A stretch of 64,000 bases of DNA. Source: Gautieria morchelliformis (taxonomy: Eukaryota > Basidiomycota > Agaricomycetes > Gomphales > Gomphaceae). A program made the translations under genes and the position numbers. The first letter of the stretch is position 1; the number at the start of each line of letters is the position of its first letter. The stretch is from the NCBI GenBank assembly GCA_015179125.1, contig WHVA01000060.1:186001-250000 (forward strand), read 5' to 3'. Shown piece after piece: positions 1 to 11,402 of this stretch. The notes below the pieces were generated by a model. That model worked only from the letters and a program-made list of their open reading frames with translations, did not search any database and was not told the origin of the DNA.

Positions 1-1376
1 CGAACTTCTGGTTCGGGAGTGACACCAAAGGGCTTGAATTTTTTGTCGCCCAGTCTGAGAATTTTGGTAATTGGTTGTAAACATAAAACATCGTACACCT
101 AATTCACTAACCCCCGCGTGTTTGCTAGTGCGCCCATCCACCTAAAGCATACATAAACTCAAATGTACGCATACTAATGATACGACTGCGTACCGTGCTT
201 CCCCGAACGAGTCTGTGATCAGCCCAGTGCCTCCGAGCCTCCGAAGACGTGCAGCCTCTCCTCTGGTCTCGGCATGGTGATCCTCAGTCATAGCGTGAAC
301 TCGTCCGCCATCAGTGGAACACAATAGTATCCGCGTATCTCTTTTCACAGTGTCATCCAGCAAGATCATGGATGTGTCGAGCACTTACTTACCCACAATG
401 TGCAACGGTCAGTGCCACCTGTTCCGCCGCGAAGAAAGGGGCTGATGGGGAATCCAAGGAGTGAAATAACGCAACGGACGCAGTGGATCCCTGCTTGGAC
501 GATTCTTTCAGTTTGGAGATATCTCTATCCGCCTGGATATATTATATCACCGCACATCCCGACAGCCAAAGGACAGATAGAGCAGACCTGTAAGAACGCC
601 AAGGTAGCCCTAGACTCAAGGTCAAGTGGCGGGGATGAAGGTAGGTCGTGTGAATCCCATTTTCTCAGAACGCCGCCTTGGTAGCGTTTGAAGTAGCCGC
701 CAAGGCTCTTCACCCAACCGTTCACTCCGGGGACTTGGGATTTATCAACTGATTCAAAAAGTCCCTGCAATTCGCGATGGAGATGATCGGATACCACAGC
801 ACCTCCGTGACTACGACGACCATCAATCTTGCGGAGATAATCTAGGCATGACCCACTCACCCGTCGTATATTCCAACAAAGACAACCTGACCAGCGAGGT
901 CACGGCCCAGGGTATCCGGGTTCCAATCAATGCCATGGTGCTGCTTGAGGCTGGTTTGTAGTTCATCGGGTTCAATCGCCAGGCAACAGACACTATGGCC
1001 GTCCTCTTGATAACTGCAAAACATTAGTTTCGAGTAAATATTGCGTTTTTGCTCACCTTCTAACACCTCGAGACACGGCAATTCCAATCACCTTCTGTGA
1101 AGTTAACGGAATGCGTACGAACCCCCCTTATATGTTCATGTCAAAGGAGGAATCAAATGCAAGGAGTGTATTGTGACCACCTGTTGGTAAAGCAGCTCTA
1201 ATAAAGTCATGATAGCGGGCTCTCGAGTGTATCAGCGTCGCAGACGATGAAACATGTATTCGAAACGCCGTAGGAGCATGACACAACATAGCATGACGAG
1301 CCCGAGCGAGCTCACCCGCTGTAGTCACGTGACCAGCCACAGGCCATCTTCCGAAGTTCCTGAATCTAGCCACCAC
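1..1376 (-). CDS. PP2C-type Ser/Thr protein phosphatase, C-terminus beyond the window
   Basis: PPM/PP2C phosphatases remove phosphate from Ser/Thr using two metal ions held by conserved Asp residues. Joining exons on the minus strand gives exons at 1181-1376, 1057-1126, 861-1013, 588-810, 393-532, 194-340, 112-141 and 1-54, with 48-61-bp introns and consistent phases. The spliced product shows GVRSYQEDGHS, the metal-binding GIYDGHGG (split by an intron), GGYFKR, TVAHCGDTR, EARWMGALANTRGLGD and KPFGVTPEPEV, all in family order. The N-terminus is rich in Arg and Ser, which suggests a mitochondrial presequence. The start is either the ATG at 1376 or the ATG at 1289; the second gives the cleaner presequence. 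The gene is divergent from the cyclophilin, with starts only 7-94 bp apart. Family assignment is firm; subfamily (mitochondrial PP2C) is inferred. Confidence 0.9.
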
Positions 1377-1383
1377 TTCTGCA
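1290..1383. promoter_or_regulatory. compact divergent promoter between the phosphatase and cyclophilin genes
   Basis: If the phosphatase starts at 1289, only 94 bp separate the two divergent coding regions; if it starts at 1376, only 7 bp do. Any shared promoter would then overlap 5' leader or coding sequence. I see no clear TATA box. The span contains CACGTG (1326-1331), an E-box/bHLH-type hexamer, which may be chance. Confidence 0.3.
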
Positions 1384-3496
1384 ATGTGAGATTGTTAGAC
1401 ACTCCCTGTGATACAATTGTTCACATTATTTAGGGGACACGGATCCAATGATAAGTTATATATTACTCATACCGAACACTCCGGTCAATGGGGTCAACAT
1501 ACGGCTGGATCCTCGGGCTACAAAGCGTGCGTATTCCGTTGTGAATTATAAATTATACAAATCCTTACCCGAATCCATACAGGAAGCAGCAAGCACCTCA
1601 TCCTGGGTCATCCACCCCATTTGACTGCTGCTCTCTATCGTTTCAGCCGTTCAACCATCCCGTCTGTGCACGTAACGAGGACGGTACTGGCACCGTGTAT
1701 GACTTGGTCAACATTATCCCATGGCTCAAGTGAATGACTCTGAATTCTATATATCAGTTAGCTCATATTTTTTTGATGTTAGACAGCATGACAACAAGCA
1801 CCCCACCACTGGCGCAGTCCTCAGTCCTTCATCTCTCATTACTCTTCATTACACTCGAGATGCCGACGGCGAGCTGCATGATCCCGTTACATTCAAGCGA
1901 TTCAACGAGCATTCCCATATTGTAGCTATCGCCACGACCGGAAATGTCTTTCTGGCTGAGAGCATTAAGGGGAATAGGGACCTCGTAGCTGACGTGAACT
2001 TCAAGAAGTACCTTCCATAATCTCTATCTTAGCTTGGTATCTCACAGCTATGCTTAGGAGTGACATTATCACTTTACAGAACCCACACGCTATTCCCACA
2101 ACACCCGCCGTCAAGGCACCTACGAATGTCAGTAAGGATAAGGCCGTTACCAAACCACAAGTCGCAGTTAATCAGAAGAAAGCCGCTTTACCTTGTGAGT
2201 CATGATTCGCTGGCTCACTGGAATGGAGCTGAATTCCTCCTTCGATCCTTTAATTAGGGAATGCCTCGCCGTATTCTACCGGCTTACCGGGAGCTTCATT
2301 GACCTCGACCTCGGTAGATCCTCACACGGCGACATCGACCGCTTTGTTTGACGAAGTGTGTCAACCAAAACTTTATTTAAATGATTTTCTTGTTGATATA
2401 TCACCGTCTCAAGGAAGAACTTATGTTTGACCATATTTCAAACCCCCCAAAAGGAAAAGGGAAGGAGAAGGACGTGGGTAAGCGAAGGGCATATGTTCGT
2501 GTGGTAACGACTCTCGGTGGAGGGAGTCTCAATTTAGAATTGTTCTGCGAAAAAGTTAGGGTCTGATTTCCTCGTTCGCAACATTAATATTCATGTCATC
2601 CCTCAGGCCCCAAAGACATGTTACAATTTTCTGATGCTTGCACGAGCCGGAAAATACGATGATTGCCTCTTCCACCGTCTCGTCCCAGGATTCATGGTGC
2701 AGTTCATTTCGAAAGAAGATTGTTCGGTTTTTCTAAAGTAGAGTTACCTAGATTCAGACAGGTGATCCCACGGGTACAGGCTCGGGTGGGCAGTCATACT
2801 GGGGTACGCCTTTCCGGGACGAGTACGATGTCAAAAACGCAGCCAAACACGACGGTCGTGGCGTCCTCGCCATGGCAAATAAAGGGGGTGGCACAAATAC
2901 GTGCGTTATTGTAGTAATTGTCGTTTCCAATCGCACCAATATGGTTGCACCCTCGCTCAGTTCACAGTTTTATGTCACTTTCCGCGCAACACCGAATCTG
3001 GACGGTAAGCATACCGTGTTTGGTAAGTTAGTCGGTGGGGAAGACATACTTGATGCCCTGGAAAAGCTTCCCCGCAAGGATGGCACAGAGCGTCCTAGCA
3101 AGCCCGTCAAAATAAAAGAAGTTGTTATGTTCGTGCATCTCTCCCTCGTTTTTGTGCAGACCGACTGAACGGTACTGGAATAGCTACCAAGATCCGTTTG
3201 AGGAATACAAGACGCGGCTTGCGAAAAAGCTTGCCCATCGCGTAGAAGCTGAAACGAACCCACACCCCAAGCAATCGCATAAAGAAGGCGATGACGTCAA
3301 TTGGTTTGGCGTGAAGCTCGGTGCTGGTGCTGCAGATGCTGTCTTGGATCCCAATGAGAACGGGATAGCAGGGATAGGCAAGTACCTAGATCTGAAGCGT
3401 CCGAGGGACGAACCGACTGGCCCAAATGCACCAGAAGGGACATATGAAAACAAAAGACGTAAAAAGGTTGGTTTTGGGGATTTCGAGGGATGGTGA
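1384..3496 (+). CDS. PPIL2: U-box cyclophilin, PPIL2/CYP8-type peptidyl-prolyl isomerase
   Basis: Spliceosome-associated isomerase family combining an N-terminal U-box (ubiquitin ligase-type) with a cyclophilin domain. Reconstructed exons: 1384-1385, 1434-1526, 1583-1729, 1783-2007, 2058-2194, 2258-2355, 2414-2554, 2607-2696, 2752-2900, 2961-3128 and 3184-3496. The start codon is AT|G, split by the first intron (1386-1433), giving MGHGSNDKLYITHTEH, as in the family. U-box motifs include PFDCCSLSFQPFNHPVC and TVYDLVNIIPWLK. A linker has PWNASPYSTGLPGASLTSTS. The cyclophilin domain shows APKTCYNF, FHRLVPGFM, IQTGDPTGTGSGG, GRGVLAMANK, SQFYVTFRATPNLDGKHTVF and the C-terminal YQDPFEEYKTRLAKKL. 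It looks intact. It converges on VPS20 with 144 bp between stops. Confidence 0.93.
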
Positions 3497-3640
3497 TATA
3501 ATACAGGCGTGGTGTATGATATATGAATGCTGGTGGTACATTATTTGTCGTACAATCCAGAAGATTACAAGTGTGTGTGACGTATCCTCTACCAGTAATG
3601 TTTATAAACCCATAGTTGCATCAGCCCGACATGAATGCTA

Positions 3641-4557
3641 TTAGGCCTCCAACGCAACTCGTGCCCTTTCCTGTGACGGGGGAGCCCGCTCTGGTTGTTC
3701 TGATGTGGATTATGTGAGTCTCAGCATGCATGCGGCAAATATGCGGACAAACCTTGGGAAACGGGTTCTTCTTCCGGTGCATCGGGCAGCTCCACATGGG
3801 GTTCTTCAGCAGGTAATGCAGCCTCGGCCTGCAACTGAGAAAGTTCACGGAGTACAGCGTCCTCGTCATCGGCTGTCATCACAGTCGATAACATCTCATT
3901 TATTTCCTAGCAGTAAGACGCCATTATTAGCCTGTAAAACGAGACGATACATTCGCAGACCTGCTGATACGCGATAGCGTCCTGCGTCTCGCCCATTAGC
4001 CGTTCGACACTTTCAATATTCATCTCCTTCTGTATCTCCGCGAGAACGGCATTGCCTTGTTTCAGGCCATGCAGGATGGATGCTTCAACAAGCGAAAATT
4101 CGATCGTGGTGACCTAAGCGCGAAAGACAATTTCAGTGCTAGAGGATGACAGGTCAAAGCAACAGAGAACACACTAAGCCTTCCAACGTCTCGAGCTGCG
4201 AATCAGTTTTGACAAGAATCGACTCTTGATATTTCCGCCGTCGCAAAGCAATGATCGCACGTTCTTTCTGGCCTGCCTTCAGGCATGCCTTGGCAACTTC
4301 GTGCTCTCGATCCAACACCCCCTGAATCTATCAAGCGAGAGCTACTGTGAGAGTTGCAAGACACAGTTACAATATATATAAAATTCACCTTGACCTGGTA
4401 CTGTCGGATCTTGTCACGTTGCAGCTTGAGGCTGGCGGATGGTATAGGATAATGAGCATGGGCGCAAATGGGATGGGAGGATGGGGACAGACTCCAGGAT
4501 AGCGTGGTCCCGCGCCGTTATCTTTGGCATGGGTGGATGGGAGGACTTGTTGCCCAT
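3641..4557 (-). CDS. VPS20: ESCRT-III subunit VPS20 (CHMP6 family)
   Basis: VPS20 nucleates ESCRT-III filaments on endosomes by linking ESCRT-II to SNF7. Six exons join in frame on the minus strand. The start at 4557 gives MGNKSSHPPMPKITARDHAI, with Gly2 in the position of the usual myristoylated residue. Then follow LDLKLQRDKIRQYQ, IQGVLDREHEVAKACLKAGQ, ALRRRKYQES, VKTDSQLETLEGLV, TIEFSLVEASILHGLKQGN, EMNIESVERLMGETQDAI and an acidic C-terminal helix ending with RVALEA and a TAA at 3641-3643. Motif order and length (about 215-220 residues) fit the family. All introns have GT-AG borders and are about 50-70 bp. Confidence 0.92.
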
Positions 4558-4843
4558 GCTGAAGCTGTTATGATAATGAACAGTCAAATACTACTACGTG
4601 ACGATGACGGCCAATTCTATAAATAGCTTGATTCTAATTCCAATCAATATTACGAGGCTTGTGGTATTGAGAGTGGTATTCAGACGAAAACATATATCAT
4701 ACAAAACAAGGTATATGAAAGGCGACTGCTGACACAGTCCAAGGCGAAACACAGTCCCAAAACAACCGTCTATAGCTGACGACGCATTTTAGGTTGAGTG
4801 TCGGCGGTTCAAGCACCCGGGGGCTTACCACGTTTTGTGCAGC

Positions 4844-5665
4844 TCACAGGACAGCCCGTGCTCCCAACAAGGCCCCCGCGAGCACTGTCACAACGCTTGC
4901 AAACAGCGGTGCAGAGAGCCCACTCGAGAGGCTATTCTGTAAGGCACCATTGGCGCTGTAGAACATTTAGCAGCTGCGAGCGATCAAGAAGGAACCGAAT
5001 TTACTTCGATGCTGCTGTTGCGGATTGATAGAAGCTAGTGACGTCTCCGACGGCAGCGGTGGCACCACTCGCCCCTAAGGTAACAGCCTTTCCACCAGCT
5101 GATGTGATGATAGTTATAGCAGATCCTCCAACACCTAACGGGGCATTGCGGTACGTACGTCAGCTGGCAACGACCACTGGTCACGTATCATGGGAGAATG
5201 AACGTACTTGTTACTGTCTCGAATACCCCGGACCCAGAGGTGGCAACACTTGCCACGCTCGATGTACCGGAAGTAGCTGCACTCGCAATACTACTTGCAT
5301 CAGAAGTAGCTTGACTCGCAATACTGCTTGCATCAGAAGTAGCTTGACTCGCAATACTTTTTGCATCAGAAGTAGCTTGAGTCGCAATACTTTTTCCAAA
5401 AGAGGTTGCTTGAGTCGCAATACTTTTTCCAAAAGAGGTTGCTTGACTAGCAATTGTAAGGGCTACATGTTGATGAGAAATCTACCAAGTAATGCAATGG
5501 ACAATTCTGAGACTCACCGTCGGAAGTGATCTGGCCGACAATGCCGCCAACTACAACGTGTTTCAGCGCTGAACCAATATATTACGAGCAAGAAACTTTA
5601 CTCTGTGCCGTGGCCAGCGGGGAAAAGATGAGGACAGAGCTAAGGACGATATAACGGAACAGCAT
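4844..5665 (-). CDS. secreted Ala/Ser/Thr-rich repeat protein, probably GPI-anchored
   Basis: Unknown family. The ATG at 5665 begins a signal peptide (MLFRYIVLSSVLIFSPLATA). Short exons then join in frame through VVVGGIVGQITSD into an array of 10-residue units of the form IASQATSxxKS, followed by VTS, AITIITSAGGKAVTL and ASGATAAVGDVTSFYQSATA. The last exon encodes NSLSSGLSAPLFAS and a hydrophobic tail (VVTVLAGALLGARAVL) ending at the TGA at 4844-4846. This is the layout of a GPI-anchored fungal wall protein: signal peptide, Ser/Thr/Ala-rich body, hydrophobic C-terminus. Exon borders are GT-AG and phases agree. A cell-wall or surface role is inferred from layout only. Confidence 0.7.
5279..5455 (-). 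repeat. 30-bp in-frame tandem repeat in the secreted protein
   Basis: About six 30-bp units read on the minus strand as IASQATSFGKS, IATQATSFGKS, IATQATSDAKS, IASQATSDASS and similar. Neighbouring units are more alike than distant ones, as expected from slippage or unequal exchange. Each unit keeps the reading frame. Confidence 0.85.
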
Positions 5666-5788
5666 GGTATTCGTGAGCACGAGAACAGCTCAAGAGTCAA
5701 GTCTGAGGCCTTGAGGCCTTAAGTGGCCCAGTGGCTCCATATATTGACGTCATGAAACTTATATATAACCAACATACTCCATCACTGA

Positions 5789-6020
5789 ACGACGAGTTCG
5801 CTGTCATCGCCGCAGTTAGGGCCCGCAGCTGTAGAGCAAAGAATCTACAACATGCCTTGAAGAAAGGACCCCTGCTCAACACGACGTGCTTTCTCCATAA
5901 ACGACGAGTTCGCTGTCATCGCCGTAGTTAGGGTCCGCATTCTGGCAGCTGTCGAGCAAAGAAACCACAACATGCCTTGAAGAAAGGACCTCTGCTCAAA
6001 ACGACGTGCTTTCTCCATAA
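5789..6020. repeat. tandem duplication, about 112-bp unit
   Basis: The segment beginning ACGACGAGTTCGCTG at 5789 recurs at 5901 with few changes, and the unit end (TTTCTCCATAA) recurs again near 6010-6020. It lies upstream of the secreted-protein gene start and could be promoter sequence. No convincing coding content. Confidence 0.8.
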
Positions 6021-6639
6021 TAAGCCCTCTGTTCAAATGATGGCTCTGATCATACGAGAACACATTCCTTGAAGGAGTGATGGGACGCGTGGCATTTGAG
6101 CATGGTGGAATTGCTGAGTCAGCCCGTAGGATGGCGACTTGCGCGCACCTCCATGCACGGAACACGGCGTCCGACAAACGTCCGCCTCATGGTTGACTGC
6201 GCGTGGTGCTATAGTGGACGTGCTGCGTGTCTGCATGACGCACACGAGCCACTTGTCTGCGCTCCAGGCAACACATCCGAAATGCGCAAGAAGTTCAAGT
6301 TACTCAGCGACTGATCGACATCGGTCATCAGGAACTGGTTAATAAAGCAAGAGAACCATTGAGGTTGCATTTCGGGAGATTAGATATGTAATACATGTGC
6401 GAAAACGGTACCAGACAGAACGTACCGAAGACTGGACACCAGTAGCAGCACAGCAAGTGGTCGGAGGAAGCAACGAGGCAGGAATGAGCGGGGGGTGTCT
6501 ATCACACACAGCATAACCAGGTGTGCGTAACAAGGCTATGGGCTACAGAAATGACGACGGGCTAGAACCACAAAGTATATAACGCCCTGGGGGTCTCGCG
6601 GAACGCGATAGTCCCCCCAAACAGACGTTAAAATCTACC
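6021..6639. other. intergenic stretch, nothing recognised
   Basis: Short open frames occur on both strands without family motifs or matched splice borders. This holds the 3' flank of the bZIP gene and possibly upstream sequence of the secreted-protein gene. Confidence 0.5.
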
Positions 6640-8333
6640 TCAGTGTACCCCAGTACCAGCTGAATGACTACATTTAGCCTTGCGCTGCATCTCCAGACAC
6701 AACTCATCGATGTTAAAGTTCTAAATAAACAATGAGTAAACAATCGAGTCAAGAATAATACATATGCACGCACATCGCATGGTCCTGGCTGGGACGTCTC
6801 TGTGTTTTCCAGAGTTTGATGAAACACCGAGTTGTAGCTGCACCCGCTCTGATTTGGCTGCTTCGTTCCAGACGACGTTTCCTCCCCAATCACGGGCGAC
6901 TCGCCAAATGTACCCTTTGGACCACTCGCGATCAAGCGCTCCACATCCTCCTTCGTCTTGGGACATCCATCCTTTGAGTGGCCATGGCTCGACACTGACG
7001 GACTCGCCTTGCTCTCTCCGGCAACGAAATCGTCACTCATGGGTATTAAACCTGAGAATTGGTCCCCAAATAGGTCTTCCAGACTGGTGCTCGAGTTGTC
7101 GTTTGCCGAAGACGACGGTCCTGGCATATTGACATCCCCATCCCACCCGCCGAACGAGGCGAACGCGCTCATCGACTGTATCGGATCGCGATACGACGTA
7201 AACATGGGGTTGGAGGACACTGTCGTAAATGGACCGGGAGAACCAAAGAATGCCAATGTATCCGCGTCAGGAGTAGATGCGGATGGATTTACGCTAGGCG
7301 TAGATCCAGGGCTAGAGGTCGTGGGAGCGTCAGATTTTGGCACCGAGAACCCTTCGAATCGCTCAAAAAGGGAATTTGGCGAGTCATGTGTCGAAGCAGA
7401 GGCCACCGGAGATGGCCCATTGCTGACCACACGGCTGGGTCCCGCGATAGAAGCACTGCTGTCGGCAAAAAGGTTGAGCGAATCTGATGGTGAGCGCGAT
7501 GTGCCTCTGTTTTGCACCGTTGGTGCCGAACCGGGGGGTACGGAAAACGTGAATGACGACTGCTTCAACGCAACGTTCTCGTGCTGCAGGCGACCCAACA
7601 TGTCGCGTAAGTTCTCGTTTTCCGTTGCCTGGCTTTCCGTCTTGGCCTCCAACTGGGCTACCTTATCCTCCAGCTATTCGACCTATCAGCACTACACCTT
7701 CCGCCAGCGTTGTATACTCACATCCTTGACGTGCTTCTCCTTGCGCTCCCTAAAGGCCCGTTGGGCAGCTCGGTTCTGCTCCTTGCGTTTGAGTAGTCTA
7801 GATTCATCCTGCACAACATGATGAGCATTTCTCCTGGTGCACTTGCTGAATCCTACCTGTCCCTTTTCCCCACCACCGGATTTCCTGCGAGCCTGAATTG
7901 CCTTCTTCGACTTCGGATCGGTATGCTGCGTCTTGGCAGAAGGTTGGCCATTGATTTCATCATCAAAATCATCCGCCGACGCCTTTCTCTTATGGTGGTC
8001 CTCATCCGTAGGCGAGGCTCCTTTTGAATTTACGTTGTTACTATTGCCGTCGGAACCATTGAAAGAGGCGTTATCGTCGTTGGCACTGGGGGGACTAGGG
8101 CTTGAGTCCGTGCTCAAGGGAGATGTCGTATTGGGCATCTGAAACTTCGTGAGTGCTTGGGGGTTCGCTCCCCCATCAGGCTTGCCCTTGGCCAGCATGC
8201 TAGGAGCGATGGGTGCCACATTGACAGAGGGGAATTGTTTCTGAAGCAATAGGAGAAAGTCGTTCTCGTCCAGGGAGGATATAGCTGGGGAGATATTAGA
8301 GTCCCAGTCAAACGTAGGATTGAACGTAGTCAT
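6640..8333 (-). CDS. AP-1/Pap1-like bZIP transcription factor
   Basis: Four exons (7857-8333, 7722-7808, 6774-7673, 6640-6720) join in frame. The N-terminal region is acidic and Ser/Asn-rich. The basic region reads LKRKEQNRAAQRAFRERKEK, the fungal AP-1 (Yap1/Pap1) signature including NxxAQxxFR, and runs into a leucine zipper (LEDKVAQLEAK...LRDMLGRLQHENVALKQ). A long Ser/Pro-rich middle follows. The C-terminus has cysteines in CPKTKEDVERLI and in IDELCLEMQRKAKCSHSAG, matching the C-terminal cysteine-rich redox domain of Pap1/Yap1. In that family, oxidation of these cysteines hides the nuclear export signal and so activates oxidative-stress genes. Start at 8333 precedes a continuous frame. It looks intact. 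Confidence 0.92.
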
Positions 8334-10264
8334 CGTCCTTGATGAGTGGGGGTGGTTTGTAAGCTAAGTTGAACAGCGGGGATCCCACTTTTATCGTGAC
8401 AGACAAGCGCTAGTGGGTAGTGCGAGGGAACAAGACCGTTGAAACTGCTTCAGTTGGCGATAAACAGTCTGGCGATGGTGGTGGTGAGAGACAGAAGCAC
8501 ACGGAGGACGGGGGTCGGCGTAATGCAAGCGCTTGAGCTTAGATTTACAACTCCGCTCGCATGTTCTGCCATCTTCCGCTCCCCACGCACCAAAACCGTC
8601 TCTTTGCGGGACGTTGTACATAGGTTTGCATTTTCCTGTGCGTCTTCTGGTGGCTGTACCGGTGGTCTCACTGCGACGAACAACTCAAATCCGGCATCGT
8701 TTGAGGGGCTTGCGTGGCCAGGATATTTAACGCTTGCTGGAAGCGCCGCCAATCGGTGCCGATAAGGGCAGCCATCGCTTAGGATGCAACCGACAGACAC
8801 CTAAGTCTGGCAGACAAATTTCTCCTAGACGCGGACTGAGATGTGCAACCCAACCTCGAGTCATTTGCCAGGTGACCAGTTTCATAGCGCTCTACGGCGG
8901 CTCTCGGCCATCCACGAAGGGGAGATCACGTCGTCGTCAACAGCCGACATTGATATCTGGTTGGTTGCAGGGGTGATGTAACCGGGGTAACTGTTTCAGT
9001 GGCAGGCGTACAGTATTGGGAGAACTTCGATGTTATCTGTCGACAAGCTTCGACAATAACGAGCGGCGCGGGCCGTATGCTCGAAGCAGATGAGATTTAC
9101 GAAGGTTGCCTGAAAGATCCGGGCAGGAACAGGGTCTCTCCGACCGGACTTGAGAACTTCTTGACATCATCCTGCTGAGGTAACTAGGACCGACTGCTTT
9201 CAATGTCTCGCCTACTGCACTACCATAGCGAAACCTGATACCTTGACTTCCGAGAGCTTAAGTTGAAACCCAGAGTTGTGGGTTGGGTTGGGACCGAGGG
9301 ACCTGGCTGTTCGAACTTCGAAGTCACTGACACTAAGCATCAACCTGGACAATCTTTCTACAGGGAGAAACGTTAACTTCAGAAGTTAAGGACTTACCGT
9401 CTGTCGAGCTGCCTCTTAATTGTAAGTAACCTCTCATCGCCGCGCCGCCCGGTAGTGATCGGCGACCTTCCTGGCTAAATTTGGCTATAAAGTACCCTGG
9501 CAAGTAGGATGTAGTATGGCCGGAAGAAAGGCAGATCTGCCTATATGTAGATAACTTCAGATTTGACTTCAAGTTGAATCTTGCCGTGTATACTTACACC
9601 TGTGGCTCGGATGGCGCACACAGCTCGTCACGTACGCGCTGTCACGTAGCCACCGCATGCACTCTGACTTTCTTCCCTCATCCGACATTTGCGCTTTACA
9701 TGGACTTTAACCTCCCCTTTATCTTCCATACATGCCCGCTTTCGATTTCACCGCAATACAGCGATCAAACCATCGTGTTTGGATCAGGAGTGCAGACCTC
9801 AGGGTCGTCTAGTGCATCTCTCCTGCATCTCAGGGTCGCATCATGTACTAAGCAACTCCCATTTACTTACCCGTCATCCAACGCTGCCAACCAGTGCTCA
9901 TGCACGAGCATCCAATGCGAGTTATCTCACGTAACCTCAGACGTTGGGAATCGCATAAGTTATTTCTTCGATCGTACTTCCGAATGAGGTGTGGGATGTC
10001 CCTCAAAACTTTCCCCGAACTCAAGCTCCGGTCTCCATAAGTGAAGCGCAGAGGCCGACGAATAACATTAAGAAGCATTAAGCTCCACCACAGTAAACAG
10101 GTACATACAGTTCCTCAGAGTCCAGCTCTATCATGGCATTGTCCAAACATATTACATTATGTTTCGGGTGAACAGGAAGACCAGTCAGCTTCCTGAACCG
10201 AAGCGTGAGATACGACACTAGTGCGGAAGGACTGCAACAAACCCAGAAAGTCGTATTCGCGCAA
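8334..10264. other. long intergenic region, bZIP promoter side
   Basis: No gene recognised in about 1.9 kb. Open frames at 8450-8800 (minus) and 9574-9987 (plus) have no motifs and no consistent intron structure. The right part is the 3' flank of the modular secreted-protein gene. Part is probably the upstream region of the bZIP gene. Confidence 0.45.
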
Positions 10265-11402
10265 TCAGAAATTTGACAAGTCGAGGTTCGGGAGTGCATT
10301 GTTGACTCCGAGATTATCATCTGGTGGAAATTAAGGCGTGAGCTGGCTGGACATGACGACGCAGCTAAATGTGATAGCTGGGCATGGATGGCGTGCTTAC
10401 ATCCAGTCTGGAATCCAGTGCTCACGATAGATCCACTTGCCGGAGCTGTGTAAGCCACAGCTGGAGCTGTCCAAGAGGGTTCGACTGAAGAGGCTGAGGA
10501 AGAATACGTTGAAAGTGGTGCTAATTGAAGGGTTAGCAGCTTGGATATTACAAAGCAACGCAGCGAACAACTTGGAGGCATACTTACATGCGGTCGTGAG
10601 GCTCGTTGAAGGAACAGCTGGGCTGACAGGGGAAGGTACATGCGAAGGATGCGAATATTTCGGATGTGCTGTGAACAGGAGTGAGCTGCTCAGAAAGAAA
10701 GAAGCAACACACATATGCTTACCCGTCCAATACGCCATTATACTATTTGCTAAAGATACGGCTGAAGACGCAGCTGGAGGCACAGCTGTAGTGGCGGAGG
10801 AGATAGTCCGTGAGTAGCTTGAACATAGCAAAGCAAGTAAGGCGAAACGTGGACATATGCTTACAATATTTGGTCCCACTCGCTAGCGAAGTTTCATTTG
10901 CAGAAGGTACGGGTGTAGACCGATGTGGATATACAACTGAATATTTCGAGGATGGTGCGATTTTAGCAGTGTTAACATAACAAAGCGACACAAGGTAAAG
11001 ATTGAACATGCGCTTACCAGTTCCGTTGGCAGAATTCACATCTGAATACGCAGCTGGAGGTACGTGTGTAGACGTGGCTGGAGGCACAGCTGAATAATTT
11101 GAGGCTGATGCGAATTGAGCAGTTAACAGTTTAACATAACACAAAGCGACACAATGTAAACTTTGATTCTCACCAGCTTGGGTCTTATTCGCCAGCGATG
11201 TCCCACTTACTGGAGATACAACGGGAGGAACATCTAAATATGCGTGACGTACGACTGAGGATATGGTTCACTTTCGTGCTTCGACGCTCGAATTAAGACA
11301 ATGCGTACGATGTCTACCTTGGCCCCTGGGCATAGGAGCCGCCGCCGTAGAGAACGCAAGCGTGACAGCTACTGTGAAGAAGTACACCGAAAGGGGCACC
11401 AT
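10265..11402 (-). CDS. small secreted protein with repeated exon-intron modules
   Basis: Unknown family. The ATG at 11402 starts a signal peptide (MVPLSVYFFTVAVTLAFS) followed by APMPRGQ and a GT donor. Downstream, on the minus strand, several short exons rich in Pro, Ser, Ala, Thr and Val (for example SAVPPATSTHVPPAAYSD, SWTAPAVAYTAPASGS) are separated by short introns whose donors read GTAAGC or GTAAGT. The last exon appears to read DNLGVNNALPNLDLSNF and stops at 10265-10267. The exact exon chain is uncertain because alternative acceptors exist in each module. The introns resemble each other, so whole exon-intron units were copied. Related in layout to the gene at 13539-14198. Confidence 0.6.
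10395..11175 (-). repeat. tandem exon-intron modules, about 135-190 bp each
   Basis: Donor-like GCTTAC/ACTTAC/CTCAC strings (plus view) recur at about 10395, 10582, 10717, 10859, 11012 and 11169. Next to them, intron sequence recurs too: AAAGCGACACAA appears near 10982 and 11143, with a worn version near 10829. Exonic PPAxSxxV-type codons recur in step. Confidence 0.65.

Noticed and set aside
5279..5455. 30-bp repeats resembling a CRISPR array
   Set aside because: No spacers; the units are contiguous, coding and in frame, in a eukaryote.
6958..7821. 287-codon plus-strand ORF
   Set aside because: It is antisense to the bZIP gene, whose own exons carry clear family motifs; the plus frame has none.
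8450..8800. 116-codon minus-strand ORF upstream of the bZIP gene
   Set aside because: No motifs, no supporting splice structure, overlaps other equally long frames.
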